DNA of 64,000 nucleotides from Maribacter arenosus (GCF_014610845.1 NZ_JABTCG010000001.1:62001-126000); one strand, 5' to 3'. Shown: positions 18,204 to 27,606, counted from the stretch's first letter. Notes: generated by a model from the letters alone, not told the origin. A program made the numbers and translations.

Positions 18204-19598
18204 TTATTGGAAAATTAGGCGTTCCCTTTCCCCTTTGTCATTAATCATGGTAATACTTGTTTTCCCATATCTTGAAATTCGACCAAAAAGTGTCTTGGCC
18301 TCCTGGATATCGTTGATTTCCTCATCATCGACAGAAAGAAGTACTTTTCCATAAAGTCCATATCCACGGTAGGTCTCTGGGACACCAACGATTTTAACCC
18401 CTTTTTTGGTCTTGAAGGTTTTTTTGTCCTTTTCGGTTAAATTCTTCACCTCCAGACCCATTATAGGTACAAATAATGTCTGTCTCTCTTTTATGGTTAC
18501 CGGAACTATAAGTTGTTCCCCATCGCGATCAATGGTGACCTCCAATTCATCACCAGGTCTTTTGGTGGATAGGTATCCGGTCAAATCTGAAAATTTATGG
18601 ACCTTAATCTGGTCAATTGCTTTAATCACATCACCCTCTTTAAGATCGGCATCATCGGCCCCGGATTCTTCCTCCACACCTTCAATGTAAACACCATCAA
18701 TCTCATTAATACCTTTTTCTATGGCATAAGGGGTATTCAAGGAAACCGTCTTGATACCCAAAACACCTTTTTGAACACTACCAAACTCCATGATATCATC
18801 GATAACCTTTTTGGCAATATTACTGGGTACGGCAAAGGAATATCCTACATAAGACCCGGTTTGAGACGATATTGCCGTATTGATACCAATTAAATCCCCA
18901 TTGGTATTGACCAAGGCACCTCCACTGTTTCCAGGGTTAACGGCAGCATCGGTTTGGATAAAGGATTGGTCCGTACTCATAAGGGCCCGGGCCTTCGCAC
19001 TAACAATTCCGGCGGTTACTGTGGATGTTAGGTTAAACGGATTGCCTACGGCCAATACCCATTCGCCCACCTTAACATTGTCAGAATCCCCAAATGCCAA
19101 ATAGGGCAATTGTCTTTTCGCATCGATCTTTAAAAGGGCGATATCAGAATTAGGATCAGTACCGACCAATTCAGCTTCATAAGTTTTATTATTGTTCAAG
19201 GTAACTTGCAGTTGACTAGCGCCTTTAACAACATGGTTGTTGGTTACGATGTGTCCGTTAGGGGAAATAATGACACCAGAACCTGTACCGATCTGTGCCT
19301 TCTGGCTCCCTTCGTATCCATAAAAGAATTCCATTAAGCTTGAAGGGCCTGTACTAATCGTAACATTTTTAACGTGTACCACAGCGTTTACCGTGGTCTC
19401 GGCGGCCATTGTAAAATCTACTTCATTGATTCCTGCCCCTTTTGCCGATGTAGGCGAAAAGCTTGAATTAATAATCGATGAGGAGTTATCATCAGTGACA
19501 ACAGCATAGTTCACTTTTTCGAAAAACATTTTGTAAGCGCCTAAGGTTATAACTCCCGCAAAAAGTGCAATAAGCAATGAACTCCCTATTTTCTTCAT
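18204..19598 (-). CDS. DegP/HtrA-family periplasmic serine protease
   Basis: An envelope quality-control protease or chaperone of 464 residues. An N-terminal signal anchor (MKKIGSSLLIALFAGVITLGAY) leads to a trypsin-like domain with the full triad: H122 in VTNNHVV, D152 in NSDIALLKID and S225 in NPGNSGGALV. Two PDZ-like segments follow: about 270-360, with GVYIEGVEEESGADDADLKEGDVIKAI, and a second, poorer one at about 375-464. It is divergent from dapF and transcribed singly, with a terminator. Whether it matches DegP, DegQ or DegS in function cannot be told. Confidence 0.95.
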   Translation of the reverse strand: MKKIGSSLLIALFAGVITLGAYKMFFEKVNYAVVTDDNSSSIINSSFSPTSAKGAGINEVDFTMAAETTVNAVVHVKNVTISTGPSSLMEFFYGYEGSQKAQIGTGSGVIISPNGHIVTNNHVVKGASQLQVTLNNNKTYEAELVGTDPNSDIALLKIDAKRQLPYLAFGDSDNVKVGEWVLAVGNPFNLTSTVTAGIVSAKARALMSTDQSFIQTDAAVNPGNSGGALVNTNGDLIGINTAISSQTGSYVGYSFAVPSNIAKKVIDDIMEFGSVQKGVLGIKTVSLNTPYAIEKGINEIDGVYIEGVEEESGADDADLKEGDVIKAIDQIKVHKFSDLTGYLSTKRPGDELEVTIDRDGEQLIVPVTIKERQTLFVPIMGLEVKNLTEKDKKTFKTKKGVKIVGVPETYRGYGLYGKVLLSVDDEEINDIQEAKTLFGRISRYGKTSITMINDKGERERLIFQ

Positions 19599-19636
19599 AA
19601 GTAAATGTTATTTATATTAATCCAGAATTATAAATT

Positions 19637-19644
19637 CAAAATTA
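19637..19644 (-). promoter_or_regulatory. Bacteroidota -7 element for the DegP/HtrA gene
   Basis: CAAAATTA on the plus strand reads TAATTTTG on the minus strand, 38 bases before the ATG at 19598. Confidence 0.35.
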
Positions 19645-19737
19645 GGTGATTTTAAGATTCTGATTTTGCAGTTTAACTACTTTTTAACTGCTAAAAAACC
19701 CTTAAAATTACATTATCTTTACCCGATAAAATTTAAT

Positions 19738-20514
19738 ATGGCATTTACTTTTTATAAATATCAGGGAACAGGGAACGATTTTATAATGATTGATAATCGT
19801 TCCGGAATCTTTCCGAAAAAAGATACCGACTTCGTCGCCCGGCTTTGCGATAGACGATTTGGGATAGGTGCCGATGGATTGATTTTGCTCGAGAATGATG
19901 AATCCGTGGATTTTAAAATGGTGTATTACAACTCAGATGGCAATCCGGGTTCAATGTGCGGTAATGGAGGTCGCTGTCTTGTTGCCTTCGCGAAATTTCT
20001 GGGTTTGATCACCTTGGAGGCGAAATTCAACGCTGTTGATGGACTTCATTTTGCAACGATAAAGGGCGATATGGTAGAACTGATAATGGGCAATGTCACT
20101 GAAATCGAGACAAAAAAAAATGCCTATTACCTGAATACCGGTTCACCACATCATGTACAACTGGTAAAACATCTTCAAGATTTTGATGTATATAAAGAAG
20201 GATCACGATTACGCTATGGCGTCTATGGAAAAAAAGGGAGTAACATTAATTTCGTTGAACCCATCTCTGAAGGATTATTTGCCGTTAGGACCTATGAACG
20301 TGGCGTAGAGGATGAAACCCTTTCGTGTGGAACCGGTGTTACCGCTGTGGCGATTGCCATGCATTACGCAAAAAAAGTTTCATCTGAGACCATTGATATT
20401 GAAACCAAAGGTGGAAACTTGCAAGTGCGATTTTCAGCGGATTCCAATGGATATTCAAATGTGAGTTTAATTGGACCTGCGAAACAGGTTTTTAAGGGAG
20501 AAATCGAATGGTGA
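19738..20514 (+). CDS. dapF: Diaminopimelate epimerase
   Basis: Interconverts LL- and meso-diaminopimelate for lysine and peptidoglycan synthesis, without a cofactor. The two catalytic cysteines are present in GSMCGNGGRCL and LSCGTGVTAVA, and the N-terminal FYKYQGTGNDFI is the family hallmark. The length is 258 residues from the ATG at 19738; the frame is open further upstream to 19666, but those extra residues are not family-like. The stop overlaps the next start by 7 bases, heading a tight dapF-acetyltransferase-mltG operon. Confidence 0.97.
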   Translation: MAFTFYKYQGTGNDFIMIDNRSGIFPKKDTDFVARLCDRRFGIGADGLILLENDESVDFKMVYYNSDGNPGSMCGNGGRCLVAFAKFLGLITLEAKFNAVDGLHFATIKGDMVELIMGNVTEIETKKNAYYLNTGSPHHVQLVKHLQDFDVYKEGSRLRYGVYGKKGSNINFVEPISEGLFAVRTYERGVEDETLSCGTGVTAVAIAMHYAKKVSSETIDIETKGGNLQVRFSADSNGYSNVSLIGPAKQVFKGEIEW

Positions 20515-21029
20515 ACTTACAAGGAAAACATATTCATTTAAGGGCATTGGAACCTGGGGACCTAGACTTTCTTTATGAGTTGGAGAACAATACGGATATC
20601 TGGGAAATCAGTGGCACCACGGTGCCTTATTCCAAACATGTTTTAAAGCAATATTTGGATAATGCCCATAGGGATATATTTGATGTAAAACAGTTACGTT
20701 TATGTATTTGTAAAGCCGACAAGGTACTGGGATTGATCGACTTATTTGATTTTGACCCACATAATAAAAGGGCTGGAGTAGGATTAGTTATACTCGAGCA
20801 GAAAGATAGGAACAAAGGTATTGGAGCCGAGGCGCTCACACTTTTATGCGAATATGCTTTTAAGGTGTTGGGCTTAAGACAATTATATGCTGACGTTCTG
20901 GAGGGTAATGAAGCTAGCCTACACTTGTTCAAAAAAATGGGTTTTGTTGAGGTTGGTTTGAAGAAGGATTGGATTTTTTCAAAAGGGGGCTATAAAAATG
21001 AAATTTTACTTCAAAAGATAAACGCATAA
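20508..21029 (+). CDS. GNAT acetyltransferase, RimJ/RimL-like
   Basis: 173 residues of the RimJ/RimL/SpeG-type branch. The start KHIHLRALEPGDLDFLYELENN is typical, with VGLVILEQKDRNKGIGAEALTLL carrying the acetyl-CoA loop (DRNKGIG) and NEASLHLFKKMGFVEVGLKKD near the end. Possible acceptors include ribosomal-protein N-termini, polyamines or amino sugars, and the sequence does not decide among them. It overlaps dapF by 7 bases and mltG by 1 base (TAATG), so it is translationally coupled to both. Confidence 0.88.
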   Translation: MVNLQGKHIHLRALEPGDLDFLYELENNTDIWEISGTTVPYSKHVLKQYLDNAHRDIFDVKQLRLCICKADKVLGLIDLFDFDPHNKRAGVGLVILEQKDRNKGIGAEALTLLCEYAFKVLGLRQLYADVLEGNEASLHLFKKMGFVEVGLKKDWIFSKGGYKNEILLQKINA

Positions 21030-22072
21030 TGTATATAAAAAGGATTTTATTGCTATTGGTTGCCATTGGGCTTGTTGTAGGGGGGATTTTCGCCTATAAA
21101 GTATACGATGCCGTATTTTCGCCCAATACCAAGTTCAAAAACCAAGAAGCATTCGTCTATATCCCATCCGATGCCAATATGGATGATGTCAATAAATTGT
21201 TGCAACCCTTGCTGAAAAACCCTAAATCGTTCGTTCAAGTAGCGCAGAGAAAGGGATATGCATCTAATGTAAGAGGAGGTAAATATATGATTAAGAAGGG
21301 AATGAACAATAATGACATTGTAAATTCCCTTAGAAGCAAAAATATCCCGGTAAAGGTATCCTTTAATAACCAAGAAACTTTAGCCGATTTAGCAGGAAGG
21401 ATATCTTCCCAAATAGAACCCGATAGCCTACGACTTTTATCGGTATTGGAAGACGCTGCTTATTATAAGGCCAATGGATTCACCGATGAGACAAAAATGG
21501 CGATGTATATTCCGAATAGCTACGAGTTTTTCTGGAATACGACAGCCGAAAAGTTTAGAGATCGAATGTTGTCGGAATATAATCGGTTTTGGAATGACGA
21601 ACGTCTTGCCAAAGCCGATGCGTTGGGGTTGTCTCCCAATGAGGTGGTTTCCTTGGCTTCAATCGTTCATAAAGAAACCGCAAAAGTGGATGAACGACCT
21701 CGAGTTGCCGGACTTTATCTTAACAGATTACGAAAGCGAATGCTATTACAGGCAGATCCCACGGTTATCTTTGCTTTAAAAAAGCATACTGGAAATTTTG
21801 ACACTGTTATTAAAAGGGTTTTGTATAAGGACTTAGAACTGGATTCGCCCTACAATACCTATAAATATTCAGGAGTACCACCGGGTCCTATAACCATGCC
21901 CGATATTTCTGCAATTGATGCCGTTTTAAACCCGGAAAAACATGATTATCTTTATATGGTAGCCAATGTAGAGGATTTTGGGTATCACAAATTTGCAAAG
22001 ACCGGGGCACAACACAACCGAAATAAAGCGCAGTATATCCGATGGATCAATAGCCAAAACATTAACAGATAG
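21029..22072 (+). CDS. mltG: Endolytic murein transglycosylase
   Basis: An inner-membrane enzyme that cleaves nascent glycan strands and so sets their length. It has 347 residues, one N-terminal membrane helix (about 5-24) and a periplasmic YceG domain. The catalytic glutamate is E216 in SLASIVHKETAKVDERPRVAGLYLNRL. The segments QADPTVIFAL, SPYNTYKYSGVPPGPI and NPEKHDYLYMVA are also diagnostic. It is the last gene of the dapF operon, which combines meso-DAP supply with wall processing. No clear terminator follows. Confidence 0.95.
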   Translation: MYIKRILLLLVAIGLVVGGIFAYKVYDAVFSPNTKFKNQEAFVYIPSDANMDDVNKLLQPLLKNPKSFVQVAQRKGYASNVRGGKYMIKKGMNNNDIVNSLRSKNIPVKVSFNNQETLADLAGRISSQIEPDSLRLLSVLEDAAYYKANGFTDETKMAMYIPNSYEFFWNTTAEKFRDRMLSEYNRFWNDERLAKADALGLSPNEVVSLASIVHKETAKVDERPRVAGLYLNRLRKRMLLQADPTVIFALKKHTGNFDTVIKRVLYKDLELDSPYNTYKYSGVPPGPITMPDISAIDAVLNPEKHDYLYMVANVEDFGYHKFAKTGAQHNRNKAQYIRWINSQNINR

Positions 22073-22155
22073 GTTCTTAATCGAAATTTTAAGACTTGTT
22101 AACTAAAATTGGATATTTTTAACAATAGCTTCCCATACTTACATTTTAAGCACTC

Positions 22156-22163
22156 TATCTTTG
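22156..22163 (+). promoter_or_regulatory. Bacteroidota -7 element for the transglycosylase-like gene
   Basis: TATCTTTG matches TAnnTTTG, giving a leader of about 50 bases before the ATG at 22219. Confidence 0.45.
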
Positions 22164-22218
22164 AAGCGTGAAATTTAAGCAAACCCCATTTGGTTGTAAG
22201 TCTTAAGAAAATAGAGAT

Positions 22219-22848
22219 ATGAGAAGATGTTTAATCTTTTTTAGTTCTCTTATCATGCTTTTGATTTTTATTAGTTCCAACGTGCTGTCTATTGATGTAA
22301 CAGTACCAAGAACGTTAAAAGTCAATGAACCTACGAAAGTTTTGTTTCCCAAAAACAAGACTATTTTTGCTCCCACCCTAGAAACCCCGCCTTTTTTAGG
22401 CAGTACGTTTCATGGTTTTAAAGAGGCCTTGGCATTCAAGGAATCGTCAGGAAATTATTTTGCGACAAATACCTTAGGGTATTTAGGCAAGTACCAATTC
22501 GGTGTTGAGACCTTACAGTTGATGGGTGTTTACAACTCTTCTGTTTTTCTAAACGATCCGATACTTCAAGAAAAGGCATTTGAAACCAATATTGCCCGCA
22601 ATAAATGGATCATGCGGCGAGATATTAAGAAATTTGTTGGCAAGAAGATCAAAGGGGTTGAGATTACTGAATCTGGCATGTTGGCCGCGGCCCATTTGGC
22701 TGGTCCGGGAAATGTAATGAAGTATTTGCGCTCATATGGTAAAGTCAGCTTCAAGGATGCATATGGCACAACGATTAGGAGTTATTTGAAGATTTTTTCG
22801 GGTTACGACCTGTCTTTGGTTTCCCCAAAGCGAAACCCCAAAGTTTAA
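22219..22848 (+). CDS. Secreted transglycosylase/lysozyme-like protein
   Basis: 209 residues: a signal peptide (MRRCLIFFSSLIMLLIFISSNVLS), a short linker and a lysozyme-superfamily-like domain. The core EALAFKESSGNYFATNTLGYLGKYQFG has the glutamate-serine arrangement (ESSGNY) and the GYLGKYQF strand typical of lytic transglycosylases and some phage lysozyme-like proteins. Later GMLAAAHLAGPGNVMKYLR resembles the second half of that fold. E75 (KESSG) would be the catalytic acid. Activity on peptidoglycan is inferred. It follows mltG in the same direction but has its own promoter. Confidence 0.75.
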   Translation: MRRCLIFFSSLIMLLIFISSNVLSIDVTVPRTLKVNEPTKVLFPKNKTIFAPTLETPPFLGSTFHGFKEALAFKESSGNYFATNTLGYLGKYQFGVETLQLMGVYNSSVFLNDPILQEKAFETNIARNKWIMRRDIKKFVGKKIKGVEITESGMLAAAHLAGPGNVMKYLRSYGKVSFKDAYGTTIRSYLKIFSGYDLSLVSPKRNPKV

Positions 22849-22875
22849 AATTTTATATAAATATGAAAATGGTAG

Positions 22876-22907
22876 GCCCTGACGGAGACGTCAGGGCTTA
22901 TTTTTTT
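22876..22907. terminator. Bidirectional terminator between the lysozyme-like and methylase genes
   Basis: A 9-bp stem, GCCCTGACG (22876-22884) with CGTCAGGGC (22889-22897), has a GAGA tetraloop and TTATTTTTTT follows. It serves the plus-strand gene clearly and the convergent dnaA operon possibly. Confidence 0.85.
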
Positions 22908-23628
22908 ACCCTTGTATGATGAAAATGGCAGGTCTTTTATTTAGCTGTATCGTGCGTTCTTTCCAGTCCGATACACTTTTCGTCATTATAGATTCTGTTG
23001 CTAGGGTTATATCGCAAGCAACACAAAGTTGCGTGTTGTTCGATAGGGTTTTCAATAACTCTGTGAACAGTTTATCATTTCTATACGGGGTTTCAATGAA
23101 TATTTGTGATTGATTGCTCTCCAATGATTTTTTTTCCAGGGATTTAATCGCTTTTTTGCGTTCAGCGGTGTCAATGGGTAGGTAGCCATTAAAAGCGAAA
23201 TTCTGGCCGTTCAATCCACTGGCCATCAATGCTAATATAATAGAGGAAGGCCCTACCAAAGGAACGACTTGTATGTTCTTTTGATGCGCCAAACGTACTA
23301 TGTCCGCCCCTGGATCGGCTATTCCAGGGCAACCTGCTTCTGATACGACACCCACGTTAAGGCCTTCAAGACAGGGTTGTAAAAAGGAAGGCAATGTTCT
23401 AGCTTCAGTGTATTTATTGAGCACTTGAATATGTAATCCAGGTTGTGATTTTCTCGGACTTATTTTTTTGATGAATCTTCTGGTAGTTTTTTCGTTCTCA
23501 ACAATATAATGGTCCACGGCTTCAATGACCCTTTTTATTGAAATGGGCAATACCTCCAATGGCTCATTTTCACCTAAAGTAGTAGGTATTAGATAAAGTT
23601 TGCCTTTTGGAGAATTATTGTTTTCCAT
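22906..23628 (-). CDS. Tetrapyrrole-methylase-fold SAM methyltransferase, RsmI-like
   Basis: A 240-residue member of the TP-methylase superfamily. It begins GKLYLIPTTLGE, like RsmI (16S rRNA ribose methylase) but shorter and divergent: RsmI is typically about 270-290 residues and starts with an ATPIGNL-type motif. The GIADPGADIVRLAH loop and PLVGPSSIILALMASGLNGQNFAFNGYLP match the SAM site of the family. In Bacteroidota I recall this as a second paralogue next to the true RsmI, with unknown target. It closes the dnaA-phosphatase-methylase cluster, 8 bases after the phosphatase gene. Confidence 0.85.
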   Translation of the reverse strand: MENNNSPKGKLYLIPTTLGENEPLEVLPISIKRVIEAVDHYIVENEKTTRRFIKKISPRKSQPGLHIQVLNKYTEARTLPSFLQPCLEGLNVGVVSEAGCPGIADPGADIVRLAHQKNIQVVPLVGPSSIILALMASGLNGQNFAFNGYLPIDTAERKKAIKSLEKKSLESNQSQIFIETPYRNDKLFTELLKTLSNNTQLCVACDITLATESIMTKSVSDWKERTIQLNKRPAIFIIQG

Positions 23629-23636
23629 ACGAGGTG

Positions 23637-24092
23637 TTAGTTCCTTTCCAGTTTATTGGCAATGGCCGTGCAAGCTTCGTCTATTAGATGAAAAACATGT
23701 TCGAAACCATTATCATCGTAATAAGGGTCCGGCACTTCCTTTGTGGTCGATTCCACCTCATCCAACAATAATTTCACTTTGTTTTTTTGCTGTTCGTTCT
23801 GGGCTAGGGCAATTACATTCCGATAATTACTTAAGTCCATAACGTAAATTAGATCAAATTCATCAAAATCCTTAACCGTGAACTTTCTACAACGTTGATG
23901 GGAGATATCTAAATCGTATTTAAGTCCTACCGCAATACTTCTACTATCTGGCTTGCTTCCGATGTGAAACCCACCGGTTCCTGCGGAATCAACAAATACC
24001 AAATCACTATTGACCTTATTTTGGAGTATACCTTCCGCCAACGGGGACCTGCAGATATTTCCAAGGCAGACCATCAAAACCCTAGTTACCAT
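23637..24092 (-). CDS. Low-molecular-weight protein tyrosine phosphatase
   Basis: A cytosolic phosphatase of 151 residues. The P-loop C-x5-R is present as C9-LGNIC-R15 followed by S16, and the general acid lies in DPYYDD near position 120. The target is unknown; family members often act on tyrosine kinases or other phospho-substrates, but no polysaccharide genes are nearby to support that. It lies 9 bases after dnaA and is probably co-transcribed with it. Confidence 0.93.
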   Translation of the reverse strand: MVTRVLMVCLGNICRSPLAEGILQNKVNSDLVFVDSAGTGGFHIGSKPDSRSIAVGLKYDLDISHQRCRKFTVKDFDEFDLIYVMDLSNYRNVIALAQNEQQKNKVKLLLDEVESTTKEVPDPYYDDNGFEHVFHLIDEACTAIANKLERN

Positions 24093-24101
24093 TAAAATAA
24101 T

Positions 24102-25526
24102 TTAAGAAAGTTTCTTGGTTAAGTCCTCTATATATTTCCGAAACTGTTTATCGGTTTCAGCAAGGTTATCAACCGTTTTGCAGGCATGCAAAACCGTGGC
24201 ATGATCCCTTTTGCCAATCTGTGAACCAATACTGGCCAAAGAGGCCTTGGTCAACTTTTTCGCAAAGAACATAGCCAATTGTCTGGCTTGCACGATATGT
24301 CTTTTTCTAGTTTTCGATTGTAAGGTGGCTACATCCATTTCAAAGTAGTCGGAAACTATTTTCTGGATATAATCTATGGAGACTTCCCGTTTGGTGTTCT
24401 TTACAAACTTCTCGACCACTTGTTGGGCCAATTCCAAAGTAACCTCTTTCTTGTTGAACGAGGATTGGGCTATCAAGGAAATAATCGCACCTTCCAGCTC
24501 TCGAATATTGGTTTTGATATGTTTGGCCACATAATCGATTATCTCGTCTGGCATTTCAACACCATCGCGATATAATTTGTTTTTTAAGATGGAAATTCTC
24601 GTTTCATAATCTGGACTCTGCAATTCTGCTGATAATCCCCATTTGAATCTCGAAAGCAATCTTTGTTCAATATCCTGCATGTCAACCGGGGCCTTGTCCG
24701 AAGTTAGGATGACCTGCTTTCCATTTTGGTGCAAATGATTGAAAATATGGAAGAAAACGTCCTGAGTACCTGATTTTCCTGATAAAAACTGCACATCATC
24801 AATAATCAACACATCAATTAGTTGATAAAAATGTATGAAATCATTTCGCGTATTTTTTTTGACAGACTCTATATACTGCTGCGTAAATTTTTCAGCAGAA
24901 ATATACAAAACCGTGCGTTCGGGATATTTGTCCTTTATCTCTACACCTATGGCATGGGCCAAATGGGTTTTACCCAATCCTACGCCACCAAAGACCAACA
25001 AAGGATTAAAGGAAGTTCCACCGGGCTTGTTTGCCACGGCCATACCTGCAGATCTTGCCAATCGGTTAGAATCGCCTTCAAGAAAATTGTCAAAATTGTA
25101 ATTCGGATTCAACTGGGATTCGATTTTGATATTTCGAATTCCAGGGATCACAAATGGGTTTCTGAGTTCAGGGTTTTTTGATTTGATGGGAACATCCATT
25201 TCTTGCGGTCCCATGTGCCCCCTGTTTGAACTCGGTATTTTTTCCGTGAATGGTTCGCGGTTACCATAGGTATTCTCCATACGTATGATATAAACCAATT
25301 TGGCGGTTTCCCCCAACTCTTTCGTTAGGGCAACTTTTAGGAGTTTAACATAATGCTCCTCCAACCATTCATAAAAGAATTTACTGGGTACTTGAATGCT
25401 TAATGCATTTTCAGAAAGTTTTACCGGTTTGATAGGCTCAAACCATGTTTTGAATGCCTGCGGTTGGATGTTATCTTGGATAAACGCCAAACAATTGTTC
25501 CATACGGAATTTGCAGTTACACTCAT
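24102..25526 (-). CDS. dnaA: Chromosomal replication initiator DnaA
   Basis: AAA+ initiator that binds DnaA boxes and opens the origin. 474 residues: domain I (SVWNNCLAFIQDNIQPQAFKTWFEPI), a linker, an AAA+ domain with Walker A GGVGLGKT (180-187), Walker B LIIDDVQFL and the arginine-finger region DIEQRLLSRFKWGL, then the C-terminal DNA-binding domain with the signature GKRDHATVLHACKTV. The start MSVTANSVWN is conserved. The 207-base upstream gap holds no TTATCCACA-like site that I could find, so the origin may not be adjacent. Confidence 0.98.
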   Translation of the reverse strand: MSVTANSVWNNCLAFIQDNIQPQAFKTWFEPIKPVKLSENALSIQVPSKFFYEWLEEHYVKLLKVALTKELGETAKLVYIIRMENTYGNREPFTEKIPSSNRGHMGPQEMDVPIKSKNPELRNPFVIPGIRNIKIESQLNPNYNFDNFLEGDSNRLARSAGMAVANKPGGTSFNPLLVFGGVGLGKTHLAHAIGVEIKDKYPERTVLYISAEKFTQQYIESVKKNTRNDFIHFYQLIDVLIIDDVQFLSGKSGTQDVFFHIFNHLHQNGKQVILTSDKAPVDMQDIEQRLLSRFKWGLSAELQSPDYETRISILKNKLYRDGVEMPDEIIDYVAKHIKTNIRELEGAIISLIAQSSFNKKEVTLELAQQVVEKFVKNTKREVSIDYIQKIVSDYFEMDVATLQSKTRKRHIVQARQLAMFFAKKLTKASLASIGSQIGKRDHATVLHACKTVDNLAETDKQFRKYIEDLTKKLS

Positions 25527-25733
25527 TATAAAAAATTCTCTCGTTTATGGTTAGTTTTTAAGCATAATTAGCGATAAGTCCAACAGATATGCAAGTGTAA
25601 TTTAGGTCTCGCAAATATGTGAACAAAATTCCTAAAAAAAAAATGATTTGGGGTTGAATTTACCCTTTTTTTTTCGCATGTTACCGTACTACGAAGACAA
25701 GCTTTTAAATATATAATTTTTAGTTGAATAAAT

Positions 25734-26132
25734 ATGGATTTTCATGATTTTTCTTTTCGGGTACGTTACGGTGAAACCGATCAAATGGGCGTTGTGCACC
25801 ACGGTAATTACCCGCAATATTTGGAGATGGGTAGGATAGAGTGGTTACGGTCTTTAGGGGTTTCCTACAAATCCATGGAGGAAAACGGAATTATCTTACC
25901 TGTAATTTCAATGACCATAAATTTCAAAAAATCCGCGCTTTATGACGACCTTTTACGGGTGCGGACCATCATACGAAAAAAGCCCATGGTGAGGATCGAA
26001 TTCGACTATAGTATTTACAATGAACAAGGCGAATTGTTGGCCGAGGCGAACACCATACTTGCTTTTATGGATGCGAAAAAAAACAAGCCTGTCAGATGCC
26101 CTGATTACATATTGGATAAACTGTCGGTTTAA
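25734..26132 (+). CDS. Acyl-CoA thioesterase, 4-hydroxybenzoyl-CoA thioesterase (YbgC) type
   Basis: A hotdog-fold thioesterase of 132 residues. The catalytic signature FRVRYGETDQMGVVHHGNYPQYLE includes the expected aspartate (D16) and HHGNY; later KKPMVRIEFDYSIYN is the long central strand. The substrate acyl-CoA is unknown. Divergent from dnaA and convergent with yigZ, overlapping that gene by 4 bases. Confidence 0.92.
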   Translation: MDFHDFSFRVRYGETDQMGVVHHGNYPQYLEMGRIEWLRSLGVSYKSMEENGIILPVISMTINFKKSALYDDLLRVRTIIRKKPMVRIEFDYSIYNEQGELLAEANTILAFMDAKKNKPVRCPDYILDKLSV

Positions 26133-26743
26133 CCCTCTTTTTCATGAATGGAAATAGAGTGAATATGATTGAATATTTTTTTGACTTTTTGGCTTTTACT
26201 TTTAGGTACGCTTAAGGTTAAAATACAATCCATTTCGAGTTTCTGTGAAACAATTTCCAAGTTGTGGTTTTTAATTACTCGCATCACTTTGTCCATCACA
26301 GGGTAGTCGAATTTAATTTCAAGTAACACTTTTACCCTTCTCTCGACAATAAGGGCCTCTTCAAGTGCCAATTGAGCGGCCGTTCTATAAGCGCTTATCA
26401 ATCCACCGACCCCTAATTTTGTACCACCGAAAATTCGGGCCACCACAACGAGGACATTCGTGATGCCAAAGGACTTTATTTGTCCGTAAATTGGCATGCC
26501 CGCGGAATTATTTGGTTCACCATCATCATTGGCCCTATAAAGTACATCACAAACGCCCAATTGCCAGGCAAAACAGATATGGTTGGCCGTACGATGCTTT
26601 TTCCGTAGACTTTCGATTATAGGTTTAACCTCATCCTCGGATACTATTGGGTAAGCAGAACTAAAAAACTTGCTCTTTTTTTCTTTAAAGAGAATTTCTT
26701 TTGTGGGTTTGGCCAATGTTTTATAGCAATCGTTTGTTTCCAT
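26129..26743 (-). CDS. YigZ/IMPACT family protein
   Basis: 204 residues: an IMPACT N-terminal domain (KEKKSKFFSSAYPI, RTANHICFAWQLG, DGEPNNSAGMPIYGQIKS, RIFGGTKLGVGGLISAYRTAAQLAL) and a short C-terminal DUF1949-type ferredoxin-like domain. Eukaryotic IMPACT affects translational control; the bacterial role is unclear. It is the last gene of the ribD cluster, starting at the stop codon of the EamA gene (1-base overlap), and it overlaps the convergent thioesterase by 4 bases. Confidence 0.92.
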   Translation of the reverse strand: METNDCYKTLAKPTKEILFKEKKSKFFSSAYPIVSEDEVKPIIESLRKKHRTANHICFAWQLGVCDVLYRANDDGEPNNSAGMPIYGQIKSFGITNVLVVVARIFGGTKLGVGGLISAYRTAAQLALEEALIVERRVKVLLEIKFDYPVMDKVMRVIKNHNLEIVSQKLEMDCILTLSVPKSKSQKVKKIFNHIHSISIHEKEG

Positions 26744-27606
26744 CAGAATAGAGCGACCAAGGTTATGCTAATAATGGCCAAAAAGATGCCTCCCCAATTT
26801 TTTGGACTGATTTGCTCTTTGAATAATATGATTCCCAAAAGTGTGGATAACATTACTATGGCAACATTATTGATCGTAAAGACCGATGCGCTGTTCAATG
26901 ATGGATGTTGTAAGGCCCGCAACAAATAGTAAATTGAAAAATAATTGGGAATACCCAAAGCTATTCCTCCAAGGATATTTTTAAAATTTACTTTCAATTG
27001 GCTTTTCAATGCCTTGAAAAGGATAAAAACAAGACCTACAAAGGCCGCGGCTGCAAAAACTGTGGCCGAAAAAAGCGGGAATTCTTTTTCCTTTATATGT
27101 ACTTCCTGAACGTATTTAATGCTCGTGTCAATGATACCGGACCCTAAAAATACCAACACAGGTAGAATAAGGTCAGATCTTTTGAATGAAACCTCCCTTT
27201 TTTTGATGGAAGCGAAATATACGGCTGCAAGAGCCATGAGAATCCCTACTACTTTTAAAAATCCAAGGGTCTCTTTATATACGAGTACACCAAAAATCAC
27301 AGGGACTACCAATGACATTTTAGTAGCTACCGATGCCACGGAAACCCCTACGGTCTGTGATGTTTTTGCCATTAAATTGAAAACAACAATAAATAAAAAC
27401 CCAAGAAGTAGCGTGCCCAAGAACCATGGTTGTTCAGCAATCTCAACTGGTCTTACCTCACCTGAATAAAAATAAAGGCCTACCGAACAAGCGACAAAAT
27501 AATTTGCGATGATCGCAAATAAGGTTTCAATCTTATAAACATCATAAAGCTTAAAAATCACGAAAATAAGACTGGAACAACAGATGCTTAAGGCAAGGTC
27601 TATCAT
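26743..27606 (-). CDS. EamA/DMT-superfamily transporter
   Basis: An inner-membrane protein of 287 residues with about ten hydrophobic helices in two repeated halves. The first half ends with VSVASVATKMSLVVPVIFGVLVYKETLG and the second with VFTINNVAIVMLSTLLGIILFKEQISPKNWGG, the paired EamA signatures. The substrate is unknown; placement in a ribD operon makes a metabolite exporter possible but is not strong evidence. It begins directly after the HAD gene ends. Confidence 0.88.
   Translation of the reverse strand: MIDLALSICCSSLIFVIFKLYDVYKIETLFAIIANYFVACSVGLYFYSGEVRPVEIAEQPWFLGTLLLGFLFIVVFNLMAKTSQTVGVSVASVATKMSLVVPVIFGVLVYKETLGFLKVVGILMALAAVYFASIKKREVSFKRSDLILPVLVFLGSGIIDTSIKYVQEVHIKEKEFPLFSATVFAAAAFVGLVFILFKALKSQLKVNFKNILGGIALGIPNYFSIYYLLRALQHPSLNSASVFTINNVAIVMLSTLLGIILFKEQISPKNWGGIFLAIISITLVALF

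Noticed and set aside
25527-25733. Origin of replication upstream of dnaA
   Set aside because: No TTATCCACA-like sites found in the gap; only A/T runs. Not supported.
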